This document shows, piece after piece, positions 8,546 through 16,208 of a stretch of 64,000 nucleotides of DNA. Each line of letters begins with the position of its first letter. Positions within the stretch are counted from its first letter, which is position 1. The translations under genes and the position numbers were made by a program. Origin of the DNA: Rhodanobacter thiooxydans (GTDB lineage Bacteria; Pseudomonadota; Gammaproteobacteria; Xanthomonadales; Rhodanobacteraceae); contig NZ_CP127409.1 of NCBI RefSeq assembly GCF_030291135.1, positions 2,790,001 through 2,854,000 of the forward strand. The letters run 5' to 3'. Below the pieces are notes generated by a model. The model was given only the letters and a program-made list of their open reading frames with translations. It made no database searches and was not told where the DNA came from.

Positions 8546-9177
8546 TGTTCCAGACGAGTTCCGGTCGCGACTGCGCCCGCGCCTGGGAAGCCATGCCCTG
8601 GGTGCTGCAGGGCAGTGCCCCGCGGGAGCAGGGCGAAGCGCTGATGGGCCACCTGGTGCACTGCGAAGCGTGCCGCGCCGAGTTTGCGCAGCAGAGCCGC
8701 CTGCAACTGGCGCTGTCGCTGCCCTCCGATATCCCTCTCGACGCCAACGTCGGGCTGAAACACTTGCTGGGCCGCCTCGACGCGCCGGCTCCGCTGGAGG
8801 CGCCGTTTCGTTCACGCACGGCAAGCCGGCTGACGCGCGCCCTGGCCGCCGTCGTGCTGATCCAGGCCATCGGCATCGGGGCATTGGGCACGAAGCTGTG
8901 GTCGGAAGGCGGTCGCCCGTACTACCGCACCCTCAGCGAGTCGCCCCGGCCGGCCACCCCGGGTTCGATCCGCGTCGTGCCTGATGCGGCCATGAAGCTG
9001 GCCGACTGGGACGCGCTGCTGCACGCCCTCGGCCTGCAGGTGGTGGATGGCCCCAACGACGTCGGCGCCTATACCGTCGTACCGCGAAGCACCACCACGA
9101 CGGAGCAGCAGGTGCTGCAGCAGTTGCGCGCCACTCACGGCATCCGCCTGGCGGAGCCCGTCGCCACCACGCCATGA
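8542..9177 (+). CDS. Membrane anti-sigma factor: zinc-finger plus protease-prodomain-like ectodomain
   Basis: A 211-residue protein in three parts. Residues 10-48 form an anti-sigma zinc finger (zf-HC2) with Cys11 and the Hx3Cx2C signature at His37, Cys41 and Cys44, facing the cytoplasm. Residues about 100-118 (ALAAVVLIQAIGIGALGTK) form one membrane segment. The remaining about 90 residues would be periplasmic. This ectodomain (IRVVPDAAMKLADWDALL, LGLQVVDGPNDVGAYTVV, LQQLRATHGIRLAEPV) has the beta-alpha-beta rhythm of subtilase prodomains and resembles residues 108-142 of the S8 protein encoded next. The gene overlaps both the sigma gene and the S8 gene by ATGA. It presumably holds the sigma factor inactive until a periplasmic event; involvement of the S8 protein is inference. 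Confidence 0.85.
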   Translation: MMFQTSSGRDCARAWEAMPWVLQGSAPREQGEALMGHLVHCEACRAEFAQQSRLQLALSLPSDIPLDANVGLKHLLGRLDAPAPLEAPFRSRTASRLTRALAAVVLIQAIGIGALGTKLWSEGGRPYYRTLSESPRPATPGSIRVVPDAAMKLADWDALLHALGLQVVDGPNDVGAYTVVPRSTTTTEQQVLQQLRATHGIRLAEPVATTP

Positions 9178-10478
9178 AGCATGGCGCCATCGTATTCGCT
9201 GCGGCGATGGCCCTGAGTGCCTGTGCGCACCTGCGGCCCGCAGCGCCGGCCGATGCCCCCGCCGAACCGCACCGTTCATCCGTGGCCAGCGCATCCGCCA
9301 TGGACAGCCAGCGCGACATCGTGCTGGCCGTCGCCAACCCGCTGGCCCCTCCCGCCACGCATGCCGGTTCCAGCGTGCTGGGCTATGTCCCGTCCGCAAA
9401 CTATGGAGTCGGCCAGCGGGCAGCATCGACGCTGGCGGCGCTGAAGAGAACCTACGGCTGGCAGGAGGTCACCGGCTGGCCGGTCAAGGCGCTCGACCTG
9501 TACTGCATCGTGCTGACGCCGGCCCCCGGCATGCCCCGCGCCGCCCTGCTCAAGGCACTTGCGGCAGACGCCCGGGTGCGGCTTGCCCAGCCACTGCAGG
9601 ATTATTCCGTTTACGCCGATCCACCACGGCAGGGTGCCCACCACTACAACGATCCCTATGCCGACTTGCAGCGCGGCTTCGTCGAAACCGATGCGGCACT
9701 CGCGCACAACTTCAGCCAGGGAGCCGAGGTCGATGTCGCGATCGTCGATACCGGCGCCGACCTGACCCACCCCGACCTGCGCGGACGCATTCGCGACACC
9801 ACCAACCTGGTCGACGCGGATCGCGCGGCGTTCGACCGCGACAATCATGGCACCGAGGTCGCCGGCGTCATCGCCGCCGACGCCAACAACCACCAGGGCA
9901 TCGTGGGGATGGCGCCCAAGGCCCGGCTCAGCATCTACAAGGCATGCTGGTATCCGCCCTCGCCCGGCGCCGGCGCCCGCTGCAACACCTTCACCCTGGC
10001 CAAGGCCCTGGCGGCGATCATCGACACCGATACCCGCATCATCAACCTGAGCCTGGGCGGCCCGGCCGATCCGCTGCTCGACCAGCTGCTTGCGCGGCTG
10101 CTGGAGCAGGGCCGCATCGTGATCACGGCCCTGCCGCCGGACGGCAACGCCGCCGGCTTTCCCGACAGTGCGCCGGGAGTCATCGTCGTGCGCAGCAGCA
10201 ACGCATCGAGAGCGCCGCCGGGGGTGCTGAGCGCACCCGGCAACGACATCCTGACCACCCAGCCGGGCGGCGGCTACGACTTCACCTCCGGGTCGTCCAT
10301 GGCCGCCGCGCACGTGAGCGGCATCGTCGCCCTGCTGCTCTCCATGGCGCCCGGGCTGGATGCGCGTTCGGTGCACGACTTGCTGCTGCAAAGCAGCCGG
10401 CTTTCCGACGGCACGCTGCAGGTGAACGCCGCGTCAGCCGTGGCGCGCCTGCGCAGCAAAGAGAAGGCCGCCCCCTGA
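9174..10478 (+). CDS. S8 (subtilisin-like) lipoprotein peptidase with altered oxyanion site
   Basis: A 434-residue subtilase. The N-terminus has a lipobox, LSAC, with Cys17 as the predicted lipid-modified residue. A prodomain-like region (about 105-145, LYCIVLTPAPGMPRAALLKA) precedes the catalytic domain. The triad is present: Asp192 in AIVDTGADLTHPDL, His225 in DNHGTEVAG, and Ser375 in TSGSSMAAAHVSG. The usual Pro before the last His of GTSMAxPH is Ala here. Where most subtilases read AAGN(D/E)G, this protein reads TALPPDG (318-324), so the oxyanion-hole Asn is missing. It may be a weak, specialised or non-catalytic member. Genes for the sigma and anti-sigma factors overlap immediately upstream, making it the likely third member of one signalling unit in the cell envelope. 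Confidence 0.88.
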   Translation: MKHGAIVFAAAMALSACAHLRPAAPADAPAEPHRSSVASASAMDSQRDIVLAVANPLAPPATHAGSSVLGYVPSANYGVGQRAASTLAALKRTYGWQEVTGWPVKALDLYCIVLTPAPGMPRAALLKALAADARVRLAQPLQDYSVYADPPRQGAHHYNDPYADLQRGFVETDAALAHNFSQGAEVDVAIVDTGADLTHPDLRGRIRDTTNLVDADRAAFDRDNHGTEVAGVIAADANNHQGIVGMAPKARLSIYKACWYPPSPGAGARCNTFTLAKALAAIIDTDTRIINLSLGGPADPLLDQLLARLLEQGRIVITALPPDGNAAGFPDSAPGVIVVRSSNASRAPPGVLSAPGNDILTTQPGGGYDFTSGSSMAAAHVSGIVALLLSMAPGLDARSVHDLLLQSSRLSDGTLQVNAASAVARLRSKEKAAP

Positions 10479-10483
10479 CGGAA

Positions 10484-10506
10484 ACGGCCCGCCAGAGGCG
10501 GGCCGT
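10484..10506. terminator. GC-rich hairpin between convergent S8 and ssb genes
   Basis: A perfect 10-base stem (10484-10493 with 10497-10506) around a three-base loop sits just after the S8 stop and before the end of ssb on the other strand. There is no strong T-run, so it is a plausible but not classic bidirectional terminator. Confidence 0.6.
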
Positions 10507-10539
10507 CAGGGAAAGGCGACAAGCGTCGGAGGGTGTTCC

Positions 10540-11055
10540 TCAGAACGGGATCTCGTCATCCGCGAAACCGTTGTCGGCTGGAGCCGGCGACTGGCGCGAC
10601 TGGTTGCCGTAATCGCCGCCGCGCGACTGGCCACCGCTTGCGCTGCCGCCGCTACCCTGGCGCTGGCCGCCCTGCGGGCGCTCGCGCTGGTAACCGCCGC
10701 CACCCGCGCCACCCTCGCTACCGCCGCCGAGCATCTGCATCTCGCTGGCGATGATGTCGGTGAAGTACTTTTCCACACCATCCTTGCCGGTGAACTTGTC
10801 GGTGCGGATGGACCCCTCGATGTAAACCTGGCGCCCCTTCTTCAGGTACTCGTTGGCGATTTCACCCAGCCGGCCGAAGATCTTGATCCGGTGCCACTCG
10901 GTACGCTCCTGCTTCTCGCCGGACTGCTTGTCGGTCCACGACTCGGAGGTGGCCAGGCTGAAGCTGCAGATGCTCATGCCGCTGCCGGTGCTGCGCAGCT
11001 CCGGGTCTGAGCCAAGGTTGCCGATCAGGATGACTTTGTTGACGCCACGTGCCAT
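10540..11055 (-). CDS. ssb: Single-stranded DNA-binding protein
   Basis: A 171-residue SSB. The OB fold is residues 1-110 (MARGVNKVILIGNLGSDPEL, EWHRIKIFGRLGEIANEYL, GRQVYIEGSIRT). A Gly/Gln/Ser-rich linker follows (about 115-160), then the invariant acidic tail ending DDEIPF that recruits replication and repair proteins. It binds single-stranded DNA as a tetramer in replication, repair and recombination. The start is the Met of MARGVNK, as in the whole family; the longer upstream frame is not conserved in type. Confidence 0.97.
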   Translation of the reverse strand: MARGVNKVILIGNLGSDPELRSTGSGMSICSFSLATSESWTDKQSGEKQERTEWHRIKIFGRLGEIANEYLKKGRQVYIEGSIRTDKFTGKDGVEKYFTDIIASEMQMLGGGSEGGAGGGGYQRERPQGGQRQGSGGSASGGQSRGGDYGNQSRQSPAPADNGFADDEIPF

Positions 11056-11217
11056 GGGTATGTCCTCGTTGAGCCGGGCGCAAGTCTGCGATGGGTTGCG
11101 GCCGGAGTGGTGGATCAGGCGGGCTATCATAACCGCAGCACGGGTCCGGCGCAGCGGCCCGGAACCCCGGCAGACGTGGGTTTCGTCCGGCCCAGGCCGT
11201 CCGGGCCAGGCGGTGCT

Positions 11218-12201
11218 TCAGGCCGGCGTGCCGGCAGCCCGCAGGTCGGCCGCAGCGGACGGTACAGGCAGGCGCTCGACCCCGTAGCCGGCCGCGTCCC
11301 ACGCCTCCAGTCCGCCCAGCAGCGGGCGCACCCGGCGATAACCCTGCGCCATGAGGACCTTGGCCACCCGGGCGGCGGACACTTCGTTCGGGCAGTTGCA
11401 GTAGACCACCAGCTCGCGGTCGAGCGGGATGTCGTGCACGCTGCGGTCGATGCCGTGGTCGTCGAGCAGCAGCGCGCCGGGGAGCACTCGCGTATCGAGC
11501 AGCCGCGAGCCTTCCGCGCGCACGTCCAGCACGACCGGCGCCGACTCCGACTTCATCGCGCGCTCCAGCTCATCGACCGTGATGCGCGCCATCCGCAGCG
11601 TGCGCAGCAGGCGCCGGCGCTGCCACCAGCGTGCCAGGACGTACAGCGCGAGCAGGACCAGCAACACTCCCAGCGCGAACGTGCCGGCATCCGCGATGGC
11701 TGCCAGCAGGTCGTCGATCTGATCGGCAAAGGCATAGCCCAGCCCAACCGCCACCGCGCCCCACAGCAGCGAACCCAGCCCGTCGAACCACACGAACCGC
11801 GACAGCGGCAAGCCCATCGCACCCACCAGCGGCGGCGCCACCGTGGCCAGCCCCGGCACGAACTTCGCGATCAGCAGCACCTGCCCGCGCCAGCGCTGGA
11901 ACTGGATCTCGGAGCGCTGCACGCACGAGTCGGGCGACAGCGAGATACGGCACAGTAGGCGCATCACGCCCCCGCCATAACGGCGGCCGGCCGCGTACCA
12001 CAGGGCATCGCTGAGCAGGCAGGCCGCCACGGTGACCAGCAGCACGCCAACCGGCGACACCTGCCCATGCGCCGCCAGCGCACCGGCCACCACCAGCGTC
12101 GGCACCGCCGGCAGCGGCGCGCCAAGCTGGGTCACCAGCACGTTGAGGAACACCAGCAGCACGCCGTACTGCGCGATCAGTGCGAGGATTTCATGAGCCA
12201 T
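11218..12201 (-). CDS. DedA-family membrane protein fused to a rhodanese domain
   Basis: About 327 residues. The N-terminal part (1-205) is a DedA/SNARE-associated membrane protein with the family's VPGLATVAPPLVGAMGL segment and several hydrophobic helices. DedA proteins act as undecaprenyl-phosphate or phospholipid flippases or transporters. After a basic linker (ARWWQRRRLLRTLRMAR), the C-terminal about 105 residues form a rhodanese domain (VVLDVRAEGSRLLDTRVLPGA, ELVVYCNCPNEVSAARVAKVL, LLGGLEAWDAAGY) with a candidate catalytic Cys in the YCNCPNE loop. The fusion suggests a sulfur- or redox-linked control of the membrane domain, but no function is proven. The start at MAHEILAL is preferred over an upstream Met at 12240. 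Confidence 0.88.
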   Translation of the reverse strand: MAHEILALIAQYGVLLVFLNVLVTQLGAPLPAVPTLVVAGALAAHGQVSPVGVLLVTVAACLLSDALWYAAGRRYGGGVMRLLCRISLSPDSCVQRSEIQFQRWRGQVLLIAKFVPGLATVAPPLVGAMGLPLSRFVWFDGLGSLLWGAVAVGLGYAFADQIDDLLAAIADAGTFALGVLLVLLALYVLARWWQRRRLLRTLRMARITVDELERAMKSESAPVVLDVRAEGSRLLDTRVLPGALLLDDHGIDRSVHDIPLDRELVVYCNCPNEVSAARVAKVLMAQGYRRVRPLLGGLEAWDAAGYGVERLPVPSAAADLRAAGTPA

Positions 12202-12284
12202 CGAAGCGGTACCCGATGCAGCGAAGCGCCGAGCATCCATGATTGGCCCGCCAATCGGCTATTGCAAACCCTGCGCGGGCCGCA

Positions 12285-13487
12285 CTACGCCGGTTGGGCT
12301 TCGCCTGCAGTCTGGCGACCTATCCGGCGCGAGCCGGCAACCACCAGCGGCAGCCACAGCAGGGTCAGCGCCGCGGCGTAGACGAACACGCCGTCGGGCC
12401 CGAGTCGACCCAGCGTGATGCCGCCAAGCGTGCCGCCGACGAACGCGCCGATGAACTGGCTGGTCGAATAGGCACCCATCGCCGCACCGCGCAGGTGTTC
12501 CGGCGCCAGCCGCGAGACCAGGCTGGGCAGTGCCGCCTCCAGCAGGTTGAAGGCGGAGAAGAACACCGCCGCAGCCACGCCGAACGCGGCCAGGTGGTTG
12601 CCGGACAGTGCGAAGCCGAGCAGGGCCAGACCGATCGCCACCACGCACACCATCACGATGCGCAGGCTCTGCGCGATCTCGCGCATGAGGTGCAGGCTCG
12701 CACCCATCACAAACGCAGCCACCGTCATCACCGGCAGGTACAACTCCCAGTGCCGGTTCACCGGCAGGTGCAGCGTGTTCGCCAGCAGCAGCGGCAGGCC
12801 GACGAAACTGGCAGTGAGCAGCGCGTGCAGGAAGAACACCGAGCCGTTAAGCACCAGCATCCGCCCGTCGCGCAGCATCGCCAGCACCGGGCCGAAGCCA
12901 GCCGCTGCCGGCGCACGGGCACGCGCCGGCGTGGGCACGATCAGCCACAGCAGCGCCAGCGAGGCCAGCGCCAGGATCGAGGTGGCGGCGAACAGCCCGG
13001 GCAGCCCGGCGACCGCCTCCAGCGGCGGCCCCAGGATCAGCGCCAGCAGGAACGCCAGCCCGATCGACACGCCGATGATGCCCATCGCCTTGCCGCGGTT
13101 TTCCTCGGCGGTGAGATCCGCCGCCAGCGCGATGCCGGCACCGGCCACCGCGCCCATGCCCTGCACCGCGCGGCCGACCACGATGCCGGCCAGCGTATGC
13201 GACATCGCCGCGATCAATCCGCCGATGGCGAACAGGATCAGCCCCAGGGTGATCGCCGGCTTGCGCCCGATGCGGTCCGACAGCAACCCCAGCGGAATCT
13301 GCAGCAGCACCTGGCCGATGCCGTAGACGCCCAGTGCCAGGCCGATCATGAAGCCGCTGGCGTCGGGCATCGCCTTCGCGTACAGCGAGAATACCGGCAT
13401 GATCAGGAACAGGCCGAACAGGCGCAGGCTGATCACGCAGGCCAGCGTCAACGCGCTGCGCAGTTCAATGCTTGAGAGTTTGCTCAC
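12285..13487 (-). CDS. Major facilitator superfamily transporter
   Basis: About 400 residues with roughly twelve membrane segments. It carries the MFS motif-A-like loop GLLSDRIGRKPAITLG and the motif-C-like GLPGLFAATS region, typical of drug/H+ antiporters (12-helix DHA1, YajR-like in appearance). The substrate is unknown. The start is placed at the GTG beginning the sequence SKLSSIELRS, because the reading upstream to the ATG at 13541 is not membrane-like; the exact start is uncertain. The divergent neighbour is the polyprenyl diphosphate synthase gene, and both promoters must share 13488-13617. Confidence 0.85.
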   Translation of the reverse strand: MSKLSSIELRSALTLACVISLRLFGLFLIMPVFSLYAKAMPDASGFMIGLALGVYGIGQVLLQIPLGLLSDRIGRKPAITLGLILFAIGGLIAAMSHTLAGIVVGRAVQGMGAVAGAGIALAADLTAEENRGKAMGIIGVSIGLAFLLALILGPPLEAVAGLPGLFAATSILALASLALLWLIVPTPARARAPAAAGFGPVLAMLRDGRMLVLNGSVFFLHALLTASFVGLPLLLANTLHLPVNRHWELYLPVMTVAAFVMGASLHLMREIAQSLRIVMVCVVAIGLALLGFALSGNHLAAFGVAAAVFFSAFNLLEAALPSLVSRLAPEHLRGAAMGAYSTSQFIGAFVGGTLGGITLGRLGPDGVFVYAAALTLLWLPLVVAGSRRIGRQTAGEAQPA

Positions 13488-13617
13488 TGGGGGATGTACA
13501 TCGCCAAAGCCATGGCCGGCATTATAGGGGGCACCACGCACAACGACTGTGGTGACATGTCGCGGCGCAAGTTCCTGCAGCCCCTATAATCACGTCCTAC
13601 GCCGCTGCGATGCACCC

Positions 13618-14619
13618 ATGAACTCGATGCCTGCCGACGCCACCCGCCCCGCCGACTTCGCCCAGGTGCGCGATCTTGCCGCCGCCGACATGCAGCGCGT
13701 CGACGCGCTGATACGCCAGCGGCTGTCCTCCGACGTGGTGCTGATCAACCAGATCGCCGACCACATCATCGCCGGCGGCGGCAAGCGGCTGCGCCCGATG
13801 CTGCACGTGCTGGCCGCCGGTGCCGCCGGCTACCACGGCGAGCATCACACCAAGCTCGCCGCGATCATTGAGTTCATCCACACCTCCACCCTGCTGCACG
13901 ACGACGTGGTCGACGAATCCGACCTGCGCCGCGGCCGCAAGACCGCCAACGCGCTATGGGGCAACGCCGCCAGCGTGCTGGTCGGCGACTTCCTGTACTC
14001 GCGCTCGTTCCAGCTGATGGTGGAACTGGACGACATGCGCATCATGCGCATCCTCGCCGACACCACCAACACCATCGCCGAGGGCGAAGTGCTGCAGCTG
14101 CTCAACATCGGCAACGCCGACGTCAGCGAAGCGGCCTACCTGGCCGTGATCGAGCGCAAGACCGCGGTGCTGTTCGCCGCCGCCACCGAACTGGGCGGCA
14201 TCCTCGGCGGCCTGCCGGAAAACCAGATCGCCGCGCTGCGCCACTACGGCATGGAACTGGGCTACGCGTTCCAGATCGCCGACGACCTGCTCGACTACAC
14301 CAGTGACGCCAGCACGCTGGGCAAGAACATCGGCGACGACCTCGCCGAGGGCAAGCCGACCCTGCCGCTGATCTACGCGCTGGAGAAGGCGAACCCGGAA
14401 CAGGCGCAGTCACTGCGCCATGCCATCGAGCACGGCGGGCTCGACTCGCTCGACCGCATCATCGCCTCGATCCGCGATTCCGGTGCGCTGGAACGCACCC
14501 GCGAGCGCGCCCTGCTGCACGCCCGCGCCGCCCGCACGGCCCTCACCGCGCTGCCGGCATCGGCGCATCGCGATGCCCTGGCGACCTTGGCCGAGTATTC
14601 GGTGCAGCGCACGTTCTGA
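13618..14619 (+). CDS. ispB: Octaprenyl (polyprenyl) diphosphate synthase
   Basis: A 333-residue trans-polyprenyl synthase with both Asp-rich motifs: LLHDDVVDESD (first) and IADDLLDY (second), plus GGGKRLRP near the N-terminus. It extends farnesyl diphosphate with isopentenyl diphosphate units to make the side chain of ubiquinone (usually C40 in this group). The start is the Met of MNSMPAD; the upstream in-frame extension is in a probable promoter region. The gene stands alone and is followed by a large repeat region rather than by other isoprenoid genes. Confidence 0.93.
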   Translation: MNSMPADATRPADFAQVRDLAAADMQRVDALIRQRLSSDVVLINQIADHIIAGGGKRLRPMLHVLAAGAAGYHGEHHTKLAAIIEFIHTSTLLHDDVVDESDLRRGRKTANALWGNAASVLVGDFLYSRSFQLMVELDDMRIMRILADTTNTIAEGEVLQLLNIGNADVSEAAYLAVIERKTAVLFAAATELGGILGGLPENQIAALRHYGMELGYAFQIADDLLDYTSDASTLGKNIGDDLAEGKPTLPLIYALEKANPEQAQSLRHAIEHGGLDSLDRIIASIRDSGALERTRERALLHARAARTALTALPASAHRDALATLAEYSVQRTF

Positions 14620-14736
14620 CGGTTGGCGGAATTCAGCCGCGGGGCTCTCCACTTTCGATGCGCTGGCGGGAGCGCATTTTGTCCGCAGGGGGCCTGTGGT
14701 CGTGCGCGATGCTCCTGCTGCATTCACAGCAAAAAA

Positions 14737-15083
14737 GCGTCAGAGGCAAGAGCTTTCGTGCGCCTGCGGCGCCCGAGTTACTTTCTCTTTGCGTGGCCAA
14801 AGAGAAAGTAACCCAAGAGAAAGGCCACCCCGCTTACGCGCCTTGCGGGCATCCTGCCCGCAAGGTTCGCGGTCGGGCTACGGGGTTTGTCGACAGGGCA
14901 TCCTGCCCTGACGACAAACTGGCCGGCATCCATGCCGGCCACCCTGCGGGCTTTTCCTCCGCCCGCCCGCCGCTGCAGAGGGGCCCCGGGTAGAGCAGCG
15001 CGCATCCTGCGCGCACTCTTCAAAAGAGCCAGATCAAAAGCCCAAACGAAGCCACAGCAAAGCGACGCTTTGCTGTGGCTTCT
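14737..15083 (+). repeat. Hairpin-rich dispersed repeat, copy A
   Basis: This about 345-base element contains a chain of inverted repeats. A conserved hairpin has arms GTTACTTTCTCTTT and their complement (about 14777-14811). It is followed by CCTTGCGGGCA/TCC/TGCCCGCAAGG (14841-14865), a 35-base hairpin with two symmetrical A bulges (14885-14919), GGCCGGCA/TCCA/TGCCGGCC (14921-14940), a GCGCGCA/TCC/TGCGCGC hairpin (near 14999-15015), and a central palindrome at 15049-15083. The same order of hairpins is seen in copies B and C with different stem sequences. No gene is supported in 14620-15587; open frames here are by-products of the repeats. Confidence 0.85.
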
Positions 15084-15395
15084 GCTCTTCAGCTCCATCA
15101 CCGAGTGCGGGCCACGATGGCCCGCCGCTCCACCCGGGGTCCCTTGCGCGGCGGTGAGGCGGGGTCGACAGGCCGCGCAGCGGGCGTTGCCAAGGATGGC
15201 AACGCCTTTTCGCGCGGGCACGATGCCCGCTCGAAAAGCCCGGCCCCGACTCACGGACTTGTTGGGCAGGATGCCCAACAAGCGCCAAGCGGGGTGGCCT
15301 TTCTCTTTGGTTACTTTCTCTTTGGCCACGCAAAGAGAAAGTGACTCGGGCGCCGCAGGCGCACGAAAGCTCTTGCCCCTAGAGTTTTTTGCTTT
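15049..15395 (-). repeat. Hairpin-rich dispersed repeat, copy B (inverted relative to A)
   Basis: On the minus strand this matches copy A from the flanking AAGAGCTTTCGTGCGCC segment through the conserved TTACTTTCTCTTT hairpin. Its own hairpins are CTTGTTGGGCA/TCC/TGCCCAACAAG (15258-15282), GGCGTTGCC/AAGGAT/GGCAACGCC (15183-15206) and GCGGGCC/ACGAT/GGCCCGC (about 15108-15124). It meets copy A head to head at the shared palindrome 15049-15083, so A and B together form one inverted structure of about 650 bases between ispB and yceI. Confidence 0.85.
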
Positions 15396-15406
15396 GAAGG
15401 TGGCAA

Positions 15407-15435
15407 GAGCATCGCGCACAGGGTGCGCTCCTACA
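15407..15435 (-). repeat. REP-like palindrome (GTAGGAGC family)
   Basis: On the minus strand it reads TGTAGGAGCGCACCCTGTGC followed by GCGATGCTC. This is the short imperfect palindrome that is very common in Xanthomonadales genomes. Related copies are at 20511-20537 and in the pair at 26450-26558. Such REPs are usually mobilised by RAYT transposases, none of which is encoded in this window. Confidence 0.75.
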
Positions 15436-15587
15436 GATGTACCCGGCGAGCAAAAGCCCTGTGCTCAAAAGAGAGCAGAGGCCACGGAGTGAACCCATCG
15501 ACCGTCCCCCATTGGCTCACCCACGGAAACCCATCGTTCAGCCCCCGTCGCTGGCGGCCTCGCCGCCGATCGGCGAGACTTCACCGC

Positions 15588-16208
15588 ATGTTCCGAATGC
15601 GCCCAACCCGCTGGCTGTGGTGTCTCGCGGCAACCGTGCTGCCGCTGGCGTCGGTGCACGCCGCCGCGGACGGCTGGCGCTACGACACGGTGCATAGCCA
15701 GATCGTCTTCAGCATCAGCCACAACGGCTATTCGCGGCCGTTCGGGCGGCTGCACATCGCACGCGGCTGGCTGCGTTTCGACCCGGACAACTGGAGCACG
15801 GCGGCCACCGAACTGGACATCGACCTGGCCAGCTTGGACATGGGCGACGCCGACTGGAACAAGGCCGTGTGCAAACCGGCCCTGCTCGACTGCGCGGGCC
15901 AGCGCTACGCGCATTTCGTCAGCACCGGCGTGGAGCGCACGGACGACCGGCACGGCGTGCTGCACGGTCAGCTGACCCTGCATGGCGTCACCCGTCCGCT
16001 GGACCTGGCGTTCACCTTCAACCGCGCCGCCAGGACCATCTACGAATCGCACAAGGTGGCCGGCTTCTCGGCCACTGCCAGCCTGGACCGCAACAGCTTC
16101 GGCATCACCGCCAACGCCAACTCGATCGGCGCCAACGTCAGCGTGTGGCTGGAACTGGAAGCGATCAGTGACGAGCACGCCGTTCCATCCACCAAGGAGC
16201 AACCATGA
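15588..16208 (+). CDS. YceI-family periplasmic lipid-binding-like protein (first copy)
   Basis: A 206-residue secreted protein: signal peptide 1-27 (LWCLAATVLPLASVHAA), then a YceI lipocalin-like domain starting WRYDTVHSQIVFSISHNGYS and including TLHGVTRPLDLAF, the family hallmark. YceI proteins bind polyisoprenoids or amphiphiles in the periplasm. The ATG at 15588 starts exactly at the signal peptide. It overlaps the cytochrome b561 gene by ATGA, and another yceI follows, making a yceI-b561-yceI cassette. The role is probably isoprenoid/quinone-linked, but this is not proven. Confidence 0.9.
   Translation: MFRMRPTRWLWCLAATVLPLASVHAAADGWRYDTVHSQIVFSISHNGYSRPFGRLHIARGWLRFDPDNWSTAATELDIDLASLDMGDADWNKAVCKPALLDCAGQRYAHFVSTGVERTDDRHGVLHGQLTLHGVTRPLDLAFTFNRAARTIYESHKVAGFSATASLDRNSFGITANANSIGANVSVWLELEAISDEHAVPSTKEQP

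Noticed and set aside
14737-15395. CRISPR array
   Set aside because: Repeats are inverted hairpins of unequal length and not regularly spaced direct repeats with unique spacers; no cas gene is present.
14737-15395. Insertion sequence or transposon
   Set aside because: No transposase frame, and no target-site duplication could be recognised at the ends.
14778-15492. Possible small proteins (for example 213 and 201 codons) in the repeat region
   Set aside because: The frames are made of the repeat hairpins and occur in similar form in every copy on either strand. No start signal or domain supports them.
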